Source: Mesorhizobium neociceri
Lineage (GTDB): Bacteria; Pseudomonadota; Alphaproteobacteria; Rhizobiales; Rhizobiaceae
Assembly: GCF_013520985.1 (NCBI RefSeq)
Contig: NZ_JACDTY010000019.1
Location: 59,174 to 123,173 of the forward strand
Reading direction: 5' to 3'
Length of the DNA stretch: 64,000 bases
Part shown: piece after piece, positions 17,285 through 26,185 of the stretch
Layout of the letters: every line of letters starts with the position of its first letter
How positions within the stretch are numbered: the stretch's first letter is position 1
Notes under the pieces: generated by a model
Told to the model about the DNA's origin: nothing
Databases searched by the model: none
What the model saw: only the letters and a program-made list of their open reading frames with translations
Position numbers and translations under genes: made by a program

Positions 17285-17407
17285 GGCAACCTCCATTCGG
17301 TTTGAGGGGGCAAGAACCCTCGGTAGGAGGCTGAACTCTGCAGCATGCGGACGGCGCCGTAATTAAGCCTTCCCAAATAGTTCTCAAAACTTCCAAACCG
17401 GTTATAG

Positions 17408-18925
17408 ATGCGCGCTATGCAGGGATCGCGCTTTGCCTTTGGTCCGTTCGTGCTTGATCCCGGTGCGGGAACGCTCCTTCGGGACGATGTTCCCGTCGCC
17501 GCCGGCCACCGCGGACTGCAGCTGCTGGCAGCGCTCGTTGCCCGGCCCGGCGAGATCCTGGCCAAGGCCGAGTTGATGGACGCGGCATGGCCAGGCACCG
17601 CAGTCGAGGAAGGCAATCTCACGGTGCAGATCGCGCAATTGCGCAAGTTGTTGGGTCCGGCCGCGAACGGCGGTGAATGGATATCGACGGTTCCGCGCGT
17701 CGGCTATCGTTTCACCGGCGCCATCGAAGAGCTCGGTGATGCGAAGCGACAGGCTTTGCCGCTGCCCGCCAAGCCGTCGATAGCCGTGCTGCCCTTCGCC
17801 AATTTCAGCAACGACCCCGAGCAGGAAGCCTTCGCCGACGGGTTGACCGAAGACCTGATCACCGACCTGTCCCGGATCGGCGGCCTGTTCGTCATCGCGC
17901 GCAACTCGACCTTTGCCTACAAGGGCAAGGCGGTGGATGTTCGCGCGATCGCCAGGGAACTTGGCGTGCGTTATCTGCTGGAGGGCAGCGCCAGACGTGC
18001 CGCCGGGCGCGTCCGCATCAACGCGCAGCTGGTCGACGCGCTGAGCGGCGAGCATTTGTGGGCGGACCGCTTCGATCGCGGCCTGGAAGATATCTTTGCC
18101 GTCCAGGACGAGGTGACGGCCAAGATCGTCGAGGCGCTGCTCGGCCGGCTGCGAGCGCCGCTGCCGCGCAACCGACCCCAGAATCTCGAGGCTTATGATC
18201 TCTGCGTGCGGGCGCGCAAGCTGATCGAAGGTTCGCCGCAGACGGCGCGGGAAGCGCATCTGATGCTTACGCGCGCGGTTGCGCTCGATCCGCAATACGC
18301 CGAGGCGCATCGCTGGCTTGCCATGAACCACTGGATGGGATGGGTGCATTGGGGCGAGCCCATCGAACCCAACCGTGGCGTTGCCTTGCAACTGGCGCAC
18401 AAGGCCGTGGCGATCGACCCCAACGATGCCGGCTGCCACTGGGTGCTTGCCAACCTGCTTGCCTATGAGCGCAGCTTCATCGAGGCGGATGCCGAATTCG
18501 CCAAGACGTTCGAGCTCGACCCGAACGAGGCCGACGCTTGGGCGACATTGTCGGACATTACGGTCCTGGCCGGACGAGTAGAGGACGGCCTTGAGCACAT
18601 TCGCAAGGCGTTCCGGCTGAACCCGTTTCCGCCAAGTTGGTACTATCTGATGCTCGGCCAGGCGCAATATGCGGCACGCGAGTACGAAGCCGCTGTCGAG
18701 ACACTGCGCAGGGAAGAGACTTATCGGACAAGCTCACGCCGTTTCCTGGCGGCAGGCCTTGCCCAGCTCGGCCGGCTCGACGAGGCACGAGCGGAAGTCG
18801 AAATGTTCCTCGTCGCCAATCCGCATTTCACAACCCGCCACTGGGTCGAGACCGAGCCATTCCGCGACACTGCCACGCTCGAACATTTCGTCGATGGCTT
18901 CCGCAAGGCCGGCCTGCCGGAGTGA
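17408..18925 (+). CDS. Winged-helix (OmpR/CadC-type) regulator with TPR domain
   Basis: 505 residues. Residues about 8-105 are an OmpR-type winged helix (FAFGPFVLDPGAGTLLRDD to STVPRVGYRF), placed at the N-terminus as in CadC/ToxR-like proteins. Residues about 120-250 match the FlgO-like or adenylate-cyclase-associated segment (PSIAVLPFANFSNDPEQE, FADGLTEDLITDLSRI, RYLLEGSARRAAGRVRINAQ). The rest is TPR repeats to the end (GLAQLGRLDEARAE). No transmembrane helix is seen, so it should be a soluble DNA-binding regulator. Rhizobial genomes carry many such proteins, whose signals are unknown. ATG 17408 or 17417 are equally possible; neither has a strong ribosome site. Confidence 0.88.
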   Translation: MRAMQGSRFAFGPFVLDPGAGTLLRDDVPVAAGHRGLQLLAALVARPGEILAKAELMDAAWPGTAVEEGNLTVQIAQLRKLLGPAANGGEWISTVPRVGYRFTGAIEELGDAKRQALPLPAKPSIAVLPFANFSNDPEQEAFADGLTEDLITDLSRIGGLFVIARNSTFAYKGKAVDVRAIARELGVRYLLEGSARRAAGRVRINAQLVDALSGEHLWADRFDRGLEDIFAVQDEVTAKIVEALLGRLRAPLPRNRPQNLEAYDLCVRARKLIEGSPQTAREAHLMLTRAVALDPQYAEAHRWLAMNHWMGWVHWGEPIEPNRGVALQLAHKAVAIDPNDAGCHWVLANLLAYERSFIEADAEFAKTFELDPNEADAWATLSDITVLAGRVEDGLEHIRKAFRLNPFPPSWYYLMLGQAQYAAREYEAAVETLRREETYRTSSRRFLAAGLAQLGRLDEARAEVEMFLVANPHFTTRHWVETEPFRDTATLEHFVDGFRKAGLPE

Positions 18926-18947
18926 TGGACCGGCGGCGACCTGTCGC

Positions 18948-19853
18948 CTACCGCGCCGTCGCCTTTGCGTAGCGGCCGGGCGGCTGGCCGACATGGCGGC
19001 TGAAGGCGGTGCTGAAGGTGCTGGCTGAGCCGTAGCCGACGCGCTCGGCGACATCGGCGATGTCGATCTCCTGCCGACGCAGCATGTCTTTGGCGAGCGC
19101 CATGCGCCAGGCCAGAAGATATTCCATCGGCGGCACGCCGACATAGCGGCTGAAGCGGCCGAAAAATGCCGACCGGGAGAGCGCCGCCTCCCTTGCGAGC
19201 TCCGCCATCGTCCAGGGACGAGCCGGATCGGCATGCATCTGCCGGATGGCTTCGGCCAGCCGGACATCCCCCAGGCCGCGCGGCAGTCCGGCGGGTGCAT
19301 CCGGCGTCTGCGTCAGCCGCAAGGATTCGACCAACAGGATCTCGATCAGCCGGGTCAGCACCAGCTCGCGTCCCGACTGGCGTCGGGCGGCCTCCTCGAT
19401 CAACAGTTTCACCAGGATCGACAGGCGTTCGACGCCGCGGACATGGACCTGATCCGGCAGCAGCGAAACCAGTAGTCCGGAATCCTCGCTGTCGAAGATG
19501 AAGTAGCCGCCGAGGATACGCACGCTTGGCGGACCATCCTGGTCGCCATGGCGAACTTCGCCATCCGCCGTCAAGGCCGCGACATGCGGATCGATGACTT
19601 CTGGAATGACGGGCTCAAACCCAGTCATGGTGAAACCCGGTGTCTTCGGCAGCAGGATGAAATCGCCGGCCTCCAGCGTGAGCGGCTGCTGACCGTCGAC
19701 GGCCAACCGGCACGCGCCCTCGATCACGATGGCGAAGCTCGGATGGCCAAAATCACCATAGCGAACGCCCCAGCGGCCGGCGCCGCTAATGCCCTTGGTG
19801 AACACGCCCCGGGGCCGGAGCAGTTCAATGATTTCGGAGAGCGGGTCGACCAT
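18948..19853 (-). CDS. AraC-family transcriptional regulator
   Basis: 301 residues from ATG 19853 (MVDPLSEIIELLRPRGVF). The first 170 residues are a cupin-type sensor domain (GACRLAVDGQ, LEAGDFILLPKTPGF) of the cupin_6 / AraC_binding class. The C-terminal 100 residues hold the double helix-turn-helix: WTMAELAREAALSRSAFFGR and IADVAERVGYGSASTFSTAF. Regulators of this class often control a neighbouring oxidoreductase gene. Here the alcohol dehydrogenase at 19936 lies upstream on the same strand, 82 bases away, so the regulator may be the last gene of that transcript or have its own promoter in the gap. The ligand is not predictable. Confidence 0.92.
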   Translation of the reverse strand: MVDPLSEIIELLRPRGVFTKGISGAGRWGVRYGDFGHPSFAIVIEGACRLAVDGQQPLTLEAGDFILLPKTPGFTMTGFEPVIPEVIDPHVAALTADGEVRHGDQDGPPSVRILGGYFIFDSEDSGLLVSLLPDQVHVRGVERLSILVKLLIEEAARRQSGRELVLTRLIEILLVESLRLTQTPDAPAGLPRGLGDVRLAEAIRQMHADPARPWTMAELAREAALSRSAFFGRFSRYVGVPPMEYLLAWRMALAKDMLRRQEIDIADVAERVGYGSASTFSTAFSRHVGQPPGRYAKATAR

Positions 19854-19935
19854 TGAATGGACTTTTCCAAACAAATGACAAGAGGTCAATTGCCGATAGT
19901 CCTTGCGCCAAGGTACTCGCCGCAGCGCTCCGGTA

Positions 19936-20973
19936 TCAGCGCCGGTTGTCGACACCAAAGACGATCGCTTGCCGCCCCTCGGCGCTTCCCGCTTTCAGCC
20001 GCTCCAATGCGCTGGTTGCCTCGGCGAGCGTGACGCGCTGAACCTGGGCCTCGAAGGGTCGCGCCTCATGCAACTGGATCAGTTCGCGCATCTGCGCGCG
20101 TGTGCCGACGCTGGTCCCGGTTATCCAGACACCACTTGCGGTCAGCCATTCCTGGCTGAGCGGCACCGGCTGCGAGACCATCGCCGCCGCGATGATCCGG
20201 CCGCGCGGACGAATTGCCGCGACCATCGCATCCCAGCTTGCTGGCGTCGGCGCAAAATTGATGCAGACATGCGCACGCAAATTTGCCGGCCAGTTGTTGG
20301 CCAGCCCGGGCGAGGCAAGCAAAGTGTGCTCGGCGCCGAGGGAAGCTGCAACGCGAAGCTTGGCTGCATCCGTATCGATAGCGACGACCACAGCGCCAAG
20401 GCGTTGAGCTATCTGGATCGCATAGAGGCCGAGCCCACCACAACCGAAGATGGCGCAGATCTCTCCAGCTTTTATCCCTGCCCTTTGCACCGCGCCGAAA
20501 GCGGTCAGGCCAGCGCACATCAGCGGCGCCAGCTCAGCTGCATCGCCTTCCTCCGGCAGCCGCGCGGCAAAGCGTGCATCGGCAACGACATATTCGGCAA
20601 AGGTGCCTGCAACATTGAAGCCATGCGCGCGCTGGTGCTGGCAGAAAGACTCCATTTCGGCGTGGCACTCGTCGCAGTCGCCGCATGTGTCGTGCAGCCA
20701 GGCGACGCCCGCACGCTCGCCCAGCCGCCAATTCGTGACGCCGGCGCCGAGCTGTACCACCCTGCCGACGCCCTCGTGGCCGAGGATAGAAGTCGACTGC
20801 CCCGATGCCGGCCGCACGTGGCCTTGCCAGACATGCACATCGGTATGGCATATGCCGCTGGCTTCCAGGCGAACCAGTATTTCTCCTGGACCCGGCTCCG
20901 GCCGGGGCACAGCCATGATGCGCAGCGGCTGACCCGCGCTCTCCAGCACGGCCGCGAGCATGCTCTCACTCAT
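19936..20973 (-). CDS. Zinc-dependent alcohol dehydrogenase
   Basis: 345 residues. Catalytic-zinc ligands are in GICHTDVH and GHEGVG; the structural-zinc cysteines are in CGDCDECHAEMESFC. The Rossmann motif is GCGGLGLYAIQIA followed by VVAIDT, which suggests NAD rather than NADP. This is the AdhP/AdhA-type medium-chain family that interconverts alcohols and aldehydes. It starts one base after the stop of the choline-type binding protein, so the two are co-transcribed; an alcohol or aldehyde derived from a quaternary amine is a possible substrate, though choline oxidation normally uses BetA/BetB. Confidence is high for the family and low for substrate. Confidence 0.92.
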   Translation of the reverse strand: MSESMLAAVLESAGQPLRIMAVPRPEPGPGEILVRLEASGICHTDVHVWQGHVRPASGQSTSILGHEGVGRVVQLGAGVTNWRLGERAGVAWLHDTCGDCDECHAEMESFCQHQRAHGFNVAGTFAEYVVADARFAARLPEEGDAAELAPLMCAGLTAFGAVQRAGIKAGEICAIFGCGGLGLYAIQIAQRLGAVVVAIDTDAAKLRVAASLGAEHTLLASPGLANNWPANLRAHVCINFAPTPASWDAMVAAIRPRGRIIAAAMVSQPVPLSQEWLTASGVWITGTSVGTRAQMRELIQLHEARPFEAQVQRVTLAEATSALERLKAGSAEGRQAIVFGVDNRR

Positions 20974-21903
20974 CTAGAGACCCAGCGCGCTTTTCACGAC
21001 CGGCAGGCCTGGCTGACCGTCAAGGGTCGAGACGCCGTCCAGCCATTTCGCCAGCTTGTCGGGATTGCGCTTGATCATCTCGCGGGCGGCTTCGTCGGCG
21101 GACTTTCCCTCCCCCAGGATCATGCGCATGCCGTAATTTTCATAGGTAAGATCGAAGGCCAGGTTGGCGAACAGCTTGGCCGCGTTGGGGCATTCCGTCG
21201 AAAAGCCCTTGCGGGCGATGGTGCGGACCGTAGCGCCACCGAAATTCGGCCCGAACTCGATGTCCCCGCCCGACAAATAGGTGATCTTGTAGTCGAGGTT
21301 CATGGGATGCGGCTCCCAGCCGAGGAACACAACCCAGCCCTTGTCCGCCACCGAGTTTGCGACCTGCGTCAGCATTGCCGCCTCGCTGGACTCGATAATC
21401 TGCCAGTCGCCGAGCCCATGGCGGTTGGCCGCCACCATGTCGACCAGCGGCTTGTTCGAGCCCGCCTCGATGCCATAGATCTTGCTGCCGAACTTGTCGG
21501 CGTGGGCGGCGAGGTCATCGAAGCTCTTGATCCCTTGGTCCGCAACATATTGCGGGACGGCGAGCGTGTATTTGGCGCCCTCAAGATTGATGCCCAACAC
21601 TTCGACCGATCCCTCGTCGAAATAGGATTTGTATTCCTCGTCCTGGACCGGCCGCCAGTTGCCGAGGAACACATCCATGTCGTTCTCCTTCAGCGCCGAA
21701 TAGGCGACGCCGAGGCCGAGCAAGGTCTGCGAGGCGTCGTAGCCCAGGGCGTCGAGGATGACCTCGGCGGTGGTGTTGGTCAGCGCAATGTCGGTCCAGC
21801 CAAGGTCCGCCATGCGGACCTTCTGGCACTGTGCCGCGTCGGCGGCCATGGCGGGTGAAGCGATCAACCCCGAAAGCAAGGCAAAGATGACTGTCGTGCG
21901 CAT
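20974..21903 (-). CDS. choX: Choline/betaine-type ABC substrate-binding protein (ChoX-like)
   Basis: 309 residues from ATG 21903 with a Sec signal peptide cut near residue 21 (SPAMAADAAQ). It is an OpuAC-type periplasmic binding protein. The aromatic-box residues I recall for Sinorhizobium ChoX (W43, W90, Y119, W205 and D45 of that protein) have counterparts at W36, W83, Y112, W196 and D38 with nearly the same spacing, in MADLGWTD, GNWRPV, AKYTL and GWEPHPMN. That supports binding of choline or a related trimethylammonium compound. No permease or ATPase gene (ChoW/ChoV) is nearby; the next gene is an alcohol dehydrogenase in the same operon. A BetI-type regulator is divergent. The symbol reflects homology, not a shown specificity. 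Confidence 0.85.
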   Translation of the reverse strand: MRTTVIFALLSGLIASPAMAADAAQCQKVRMADLGWTDIALTNTTAEVILDALGYDASQTLLGLGVAYSALKENDMDVFLGNWRPVQDEEYKSYFDEGSVEVLGINLEGAKYTLAVPQYVADQGIKSFDDLAAHADKFGSKIYGIEAGSNKPLVDMVAANRHGLGDWQIIESSEAAMLTQVANSVADKGWVVFLGWEPHPMNLDYKITYLSGGDIEFGPNFGGATVRTIARKGFSTECPNAAKLFANLAFDLTYENYGMRMILGEGKSADEAAREMIKRNPDKLAKWLDGVSTLDGQPGLPVVKSALGL

Positions 21904-21981
21904 TCTTGGTTCCCCATTTTCTTGATGAGACGACTGCCAGCCAACGCTATTGCGTTTTCGCTGTATGTCAATATAGAATCT

Positions 21982-21997
21982 TGTATGAGCGTACAAA
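21982..21997. promoter_or_regulatory. Candidate BetI-type operator
   Basis: TTGTATGAGCGTACAA is an inverted repeat with TTGTA arms and a six-base spacer, lying between the divergent choX-like and betI-like genes and just before the likely regulator start at 22021. Position and symmetry suggest a regulator-binding site; if it is an operator, starts upstream of it for the regulator are unlikely. Confidence 0.55.
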
Positions 21998-22020
21998 AAT
22001 CTTATTTGCTAGAAAGGGAA

Positions 22021-22674
22021 ATGGCGACTCAGGGCAAGCGAACCAGAATCGAGGACATACGGCGCGTCGAGCTGATCGCGGCCGCGCATCGCGTATTCCT
22101 TGAGCATGGGCTGCAAGGCATGACCTCGGCCCGCATATGCCGCGAGGCCGGCATGTCTCCGGGCATTCTCGCGTACTATTTCAAGGGCAAGGACGAAGTC
22201 CTGTTCGGCATGGTGCGCTACAACAACCGCCTGCTGATGGAAGATGTCATCGCGCGGCTCGTTGCGGCGCAGACCAATTGGGCGCGGCTGGAAGCGGTCG
22301 TCGAGGGCAACTTTCCCGCACAGGCTTTCACCCGCCCCATCGCCAGCGCTTGGATATCCGTCTGCGCCGAAGCCGGCGTAAACGAGCAATATGCCCGGCT
22401 CCAACGCCTGTTCCACCGGCGGCTGCGCTCCAACCTGGCTTCGGTGTTTGGCGGCATGTTCGATGCGGCGCGCCTGCACGAGGCGAGCCTGATCATCGCT
22501 GCCCTGCTCGACGGACTTTGGCTGCGCAAGGCGGTTGCCGACGATATCGGACGCGACGAGGCCATCATCCTGGTGTTCACCGGGATTCGCTCCTTGGTGA
22601 GCGACAGGGAAGAGAAGCTTCTGCGTTCAGGCCGAGAACCCAAGCGAGCGGCTGCCCGGCGAAGGTGGCAATGA
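22021..22674 (+). CDS. BetI-like TetR-family regulator
   Basis: 217 residues from ATG 22021; a start at 21985 is possible but would place the palindrome inside the gene. The HTH reads AAAHRVFLEHGLQGMTSARI, then CREAGMSPGILAYYFKGKDE. The effector domain shows BetI-type features: IVEGNF-like VVEGNFPAQ, IASAWISVCAEA, RLQRLFHRRLRSNL and LLDGLWLRKAV. BetI proteins repress glycine-betaine synthesis and choline uptake genes until choline binds. Being divergent from a choline-type binding protein, it very probably controls that operon and perhaps itself. Confidence 0.85.
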   Translation: MATQGKRTRIEDIRRVELIAAAHRVFLEHGLQGMTSARICREAGMSPGILAYYFKGKDEVLFGMVRYNNRLLMEDVIARLVAAQTNWARLEAVVEGNFPAQAFTRPIASAWISVCAEAGVNEQYARLQRLFHRRLRSNLASVFGGMFDAARLHEASLIIAALLDGLWLRKAVADDIGRDEAIILVFTGIRSLVSDREEKLLRSGREPKRAAARRRWQ

Positions 22675-22729
22675 GCCCCTGCCGCACCTGGCGACAATGT
22701 TCGCCGGCGCGGCAGACATGGCGGCGGAA

Positions 22730-23488
22730 CTAGGCAGCCACAGCATGGCGCGCCTGGCTCAATGCAACCGCGTCGGGTCCTGCGGGGAAACTGATCGTCG
22801 CGGTGTCATCATGCGCGGCCTTCCAGACCATTTCGGCGACGTCTTCGGGCACGGTGTGCGCCGTCGGCCGAGTCATCTCCGCGAAGATCTCGCTGGCATA
22901 GCCGGCATAGGCTTCAGGGATGAAGCGCTCGATGTAGGATGCTGCGTCGCGCGAGAAAGCGGTCGTCGGCCCGTAGCCCGGCTGGACCATCTTCACACGG
23001 ATGCCGAAATGATTGAGCTCGTTGGCAAGCGAGGCGGTGAAGCCGTCAATCGCCGTCTTGCTGGCGGTGTAGATGGCAACCAGCGGCATCGGCGCCAGCA
23101 CGGCGCTGGAGGTGACATTGATGAGCGTGCCTGAACGGCGGGCGCGGAACTGCGGGATCACCGCCTGGGTCATGGCCATGACACCGAATGTGTTGGTTTC
23201 GAAAATCTGGCGCGCCGTGTCGATCGACGTCGCCTCGAAAGCACCGAACATGCCGATGCCGGCATTGTTGACCAGCACGTCGATCGGGCCGGCCGCTCCG
23301 ACCGCGGCCTTAATGCTGTCGGCATTGGTGACGTCGAGCGGCACGATATGGATGCGGTCGGATTTGGGCAGGACATCCTCACGCGGGGTGCGCATGGCGG
23401 CGACGACATTCCAGCCCTTGGCGTGGAAAAGCCTTGCGGTTTCGAGGCCGTAGCCCGACGAGGTTCCAGTGATGAAAGCGGTCTTCAT
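22730..23488 (-). CDS. Short-chain dehydrogenase/reductase
   Basis: 252 residues from ATG 23488 with the full classical SDR pattern: cofactor motif TGTSSGYGLETA, NNAGIG, catalytic Ser in INVTSSAV and YTASK with the catalytic Tyr and Lys. R38 in AMRTPRED following strand two suggests NADPH preference. Such proteins are often annotated as ketoreductases or retinol-type SDRs, but the substrate cannot be told. It is convergent with the BetI-like gene and downstream on the minus strand of the zinc-type dehydrogenase by about 180 bases; a palindromic promoter element precedes it, so it has its own control. Confidence 0.9.
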   Translation of the reverse strand: MKTAFITGTSSGYGLETARLFHAKGWNVVAAMRTPREDVLPKSDRIHIVPLDVTNADSIKAAVGAAGPIDVLVNNAGIGMFGAFEATSIDTARQIFETNTFGVMAMTQAVIPQFRARRSGTLINVTSSAVLAPMPLVAIYTASKTAIDGFTASLANELNHFGIRVKMVQPGYGPTTAFSRDAASYIERFIPEAYAGYASEIFAEMTRPTAHTVPEDVAEMVWKAAHDDTATISFPAGPDAVALSQARHAVAA

Positions 23489-23534
23489 GGCGATCTCCTT
23501 GGTTGCGGATGATGCCAGGATACTTCGCCGAAGT

Positions 23535-23552
23535 CGGACTATATATAATCCG
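23535..23552 (-). promoter_or_regulatory. Palindrome overlapping the SDR promoter
   Basis: CGGACTATATATAATCCG (arms CGGA and TCCG around an AT core) lies 47 bases upstream of the SDR start and is flanked by CCGAAGTC and CGAAGTCC. The AT core could be the -10 box with a repressor site laid over it. No regulator gene is next to it. Confidence 0.45.
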
Positions 23553-23664
23553 AAGTCCGTAACTAATTTGCATAAGTCCAAACCGCGCGATTGGGCAGGC
23601 GAGATCTACAAACCCCGACCGTTCGCAGTGATTTTCTTGGCCGAACGAAAGCGGTCCTGCCAGG

Positions 23665-24765
23665 TCAGCCATCGATCCACATGGCGTCCGGCACGACCAC
23701 CAGCTTGCCAACGAAATCCTTGGCGATGAAATCGGCCTGCGCCTTGTGGAAATCGGACAGTTTGTAGACACCGCCCACCAGCGGCCGGATTTTCTTGGCC
23801 TCGATGTATCCAACAATGCGGCGGAAATCGGCGCGCGTGCCCTGGCTGGAGCCGTGCAGTTGCAGCTGCTTCAGATACATGGTCCGGAGATCGAGCTGCA
23901 CGACCGGTCCGGCGATCGCGCCGGCGGTGCTGTAGCGGCCTTCGGGTCGCAGAATGCGCAGCAGGTCGTTGAAGATCGCGCCGCCGACGAGGTCTGCGAC
24001 CACGTCGATCGGCTGGCCGCCAGTCGCTTCATTCACGGCTTGCGGCAGATCGGCGACGCCGCGGGTGATGACAGCCTCGGCGCCGATGTCGCGCACCGTC
24101 TGCTCCTTGCCCTTGCCGACGATGGCGTAGGGAATGGCGCCGCGCGCCCGCGCCAATTGCACGATGCCGGAGCCGACACCGCCGGAGGCACCGGTGACCA
24201 GCACGCGCTCGCCGGCTTTGAGTGCGGCGCGCTCCAGCATCTGCTCGCCGGTAAGGTACGCACAGCAGAAGGTGGCGAGTTCGACATCGCTCATCTCGGT
24301 ATCGACGACATGCGCATTCTCGGCCGGCACCGTCTGGTACTCGGCGTAACCGCCGTCGCGGCCATGGCCCATATAGTCGATGTCGGCGAGCGAATCGTCA
24401 TCGCGGTTGTAGATCGAAAAATCGACCATCACCCGCTCACCGATGCGGTCCGGCGAAACGCCTTCGCTTACGGCAGCGATGGTGCCGACCGTGTCGGTGC
24501 CCTGGATGCGCGGGAAGGTAAGCGTGTTGCCTTGCCGGCGCCAGGTCGACACGGCGGCGGCGTCCTCCTCCGTGCCATAGGCGCCCTGGCGCACCCAGAC
24601 ATCGGTGTTGTTCATGCCGCAAGCACTGACCTTGACCAGCACTTCGCCCGGGCCGGGCGTAGGCACTTTCACATCGGTGCGATAGACGAGTTTCTCCGGT
24701 CCGCCGTGCCCTGTCAGCAGCACGGCAGCCATGGTGGCGGGAACGGTTTTGATCATGGCATTCAT
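23665..24765 (-). CDS. Zinc-type alcohol dehydrogenase / quinone oxidoreductase
   Basis: 366 residues of the medium-chain dehydrogenase/reductase superfamily. GPGEVLVKVSACGMNNTDVW is the typical N-terminal strand, and the nucleotide motif is TGASGGVGSGIVQLA. The cysteine/histidine zinc sites of true alcohol dehydrogenases are not complete (CGMNNTD in place of CHTD), so it may be a zinc-free reductase of the quinone oxidoreductase type. It starts eight bases after the doeD stop on the same strand and so belongs to the leftward arm of the ectoine locus, where it is not a standard component. A role in handling a hydroxyectoine-derived intermediate is speculative. Confidence 0.85.
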   Translation of the reverse strand: MNAMIKTVPATMAAVLLTGHGGPEKLVYRTDVKVPTPGPGEVLVKVSACGMNNTDVWVRQGAYGTEEDAAAVSTWRRQGNTLTFPRIQGTDTVGTIAAVSEGVSPDRIGERVMVDFSIYNRDDDSLADIDYMGHGRDGGYAEYQTVPAENAHVVDTEMSDVELATFCCAYLTGEQMLERAALKAGERVLVTGASGGVGSGIVQLARARGAIPYAIVGKGKEQTVRDIGAEAVITRGVADLPQAVNEATGGQPIDVVADLVGGAIFNDLLRILRPEGRYSTAGAIAGPVVQLDLRTMYLKQLQLHGSSQGTRADFRRIVGYIEAKKIRPLVGGVYKLSDFHKAQADFIAKDFVGKLVVVPDAMWIDG

Positions 24766-24773
24766 AATCGATT

Positions 24774-26153
24774 TCAGAGATTGGCGAACACGCTGTTGAC
24801 GGCATCCGCCGTCTTCGAGACGACGATGTCGGCTTCCTCACGCGTGAGGCAAAGCGGCGGCGCGAAGCCGAGAATGTCGCCCTGCGGCATGGCGCGGCCG
24901 ATGACACCGCTGGCGGCAAGGGCCGTCGCCACTTGCGGACCGATCTTCTGCGAAGCGTCGAAGAACACGCGGTCGTCCTTGTCGGCGACGAACTCGACTG
25001 CCGCCAGCATGCCGTCGCCGCGCACATCGCCGACATGCTTGTGACCACCGACCGCCTTGGCGAGTTCCGCGCGGAAATAGGCGCCGGTCTCGCGGGCATT
25101 TGTCACCAGGTCCATCTCGTCGATCAGTTCGAGATTGGCGACACCGGCGGCAACGCAGATCGGATGCGCCGCATAGGTCCAGCCATGGCCGAGCGAGCCG
25201 AGCTTGTCGGAACCCTGCACCAGCACTTGCCACATCTTGTCGGCAACGATGACGCCCGACAGCGGCGCATAGGCCGAGGTCAGGCCCTTGGCGATGGTGA
25301 TCAGGTCCGGCTTGATGCCGTAATGGTCGGAGCCGAACATGGTGCCGAGACGGCCGAAGCCCGTCACCACCTCGTCGGCGACCAGCAGCACGTCATACTT
25401 CTTCAGCACGGCCTGGATCTTTTCCCAGTAGCCGGTCGGTGGCGGCACGATGCCGCCGGTGCCGAGGATCGGCTCGCCGATGAAGGCGGCGACTGTTTCG
25501 GGGCCTTCCGCCAGGATCATCTCTTCCAGCTTGTCGGCGCAATGTTGCGAGAACTGCTCCTCGCTCATCGATCGGTCGGCGCGGCGGAAATAGTAAGGCG
25601 CCTCGGTGTGCAGGATCGGCGCGCGCGGCAGGTCGAAGGCGTTGTGGAACAGGTCGAGCCCGGTGAGCGATCCCGTCATCACGCCCGAGCCATGATAGCC
25701 GCGCCAGCGCGAGATGATCTTCTTCTTTTCCGGCCGGCCCAACACGTTGTTGTAGTACCAGATCAGCTTGATGTTGGTTTCGTTGGCGTCCGAACCGGAG
25801 AGGCCGAAATAAACCCTCGACATGCCTTTCGGCGCGCGGTCTATGATCATCTTGGAAAGCGTGATCGAGGCCTCTGTGCCGTGGCCGACATAGGCGTGGT
25901 AATAGGCGAGGTTCTTCGCCTGGGTGGCGATGGCGTCGGCGATCTTCTGGCGGCCATAGCCGACATTGACACAATAGAGCCCGGCAAAGGCGTCGATGCT
26001 CTTCTTGCCATTGTTGTCCCAGACGGTGACGCCTTCGCCGCCGGCCATGATGCGCGTCGGGCTCTCGCCCCGCGCATGCGTGCCCATATGGGTCGAGGGA
26101 TGGAAGAAATGGTCGCGATCCCAGGCGTTGAGTTCGTTGGACTGGTCGAGCAT
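24774..26153 (-). CDS. doeD: L-2,4-diaminobutyrate aminotransferase, class III (DoeD-like)
   Basis: 459 residues. Class III PLP-transaminase features include SGSDANETNIKLIWYYNN, RWRGYHGSG, the Asp in LVADEVVTGFGRLG, and the PLP lysine in ITIAKGLTSAYAPL. Within the ectoine pathway this enzyme (DoeD, also called Atf) moves the 4-amino group of L-2,4-diaminobutyrate to an acceptor, giving aspartate 4-semialdehyde. Sequence alone would also allow a beta-alanine or taurine transaminase; the assignment rests on its neighbours: a semialdehyde dehydrogenase upstream and the AsnC/enuR pair beyond it. It is cytoplasmic. A repeat element fills the 174-base gap to doeC. Confidence 0.85.
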   Translation of the reverse strand: MLDQSNELNAWDRDHFFHPSTHMGTHARGESPTRIMAGGEGVTVWDNNGKKSIDAFAGLYCVNVGYGRQKIADAIATQAKNLAYYHAYVGHGTEASITLSKMIIDRAPKGMSRVYFGLSGSDANETNIKLIWYYNNVLGRPEKKKIISRWRGYHGSGVMTGSLTGLDLFHNAFDLPRAPILHTEAPYYFRRADRSMSEEQFSQHCADKLEEMILAEGPETVAAFIGEPILGTGGIVPPPTGYWEKIQAVLKKYDVLLVADEVVTGFGRLGTMFGSDHYGIKPDLITIAKGLTSAYAPLSGVIVADKMWQVLVQGSDKLGSLGHGWTYAAHPICVAAGVANLELIDEMDLVTNARETGAYFRAELAKAVGGHKHVGDVRGDGMLAAVEFVADKDDRVFFDASQKIGPQVATALAASGVIGRAMPQGDILGFAPPLCLTREEADIVVSKTADAVNSVFANL

Positions 26154-26185
26154 TTTTGGACTCCTTGAGGAAAGCGAACGCGACT

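Noticed and set aside
19903..21858. 651-codon plus-strand frame opposite the dehydrogenase and choX-like genes
   Set aside because: The minus strand contains two well-conserved genes with catalytic and binding motifs; this frame spans both and their junction, which no real gene would do here.
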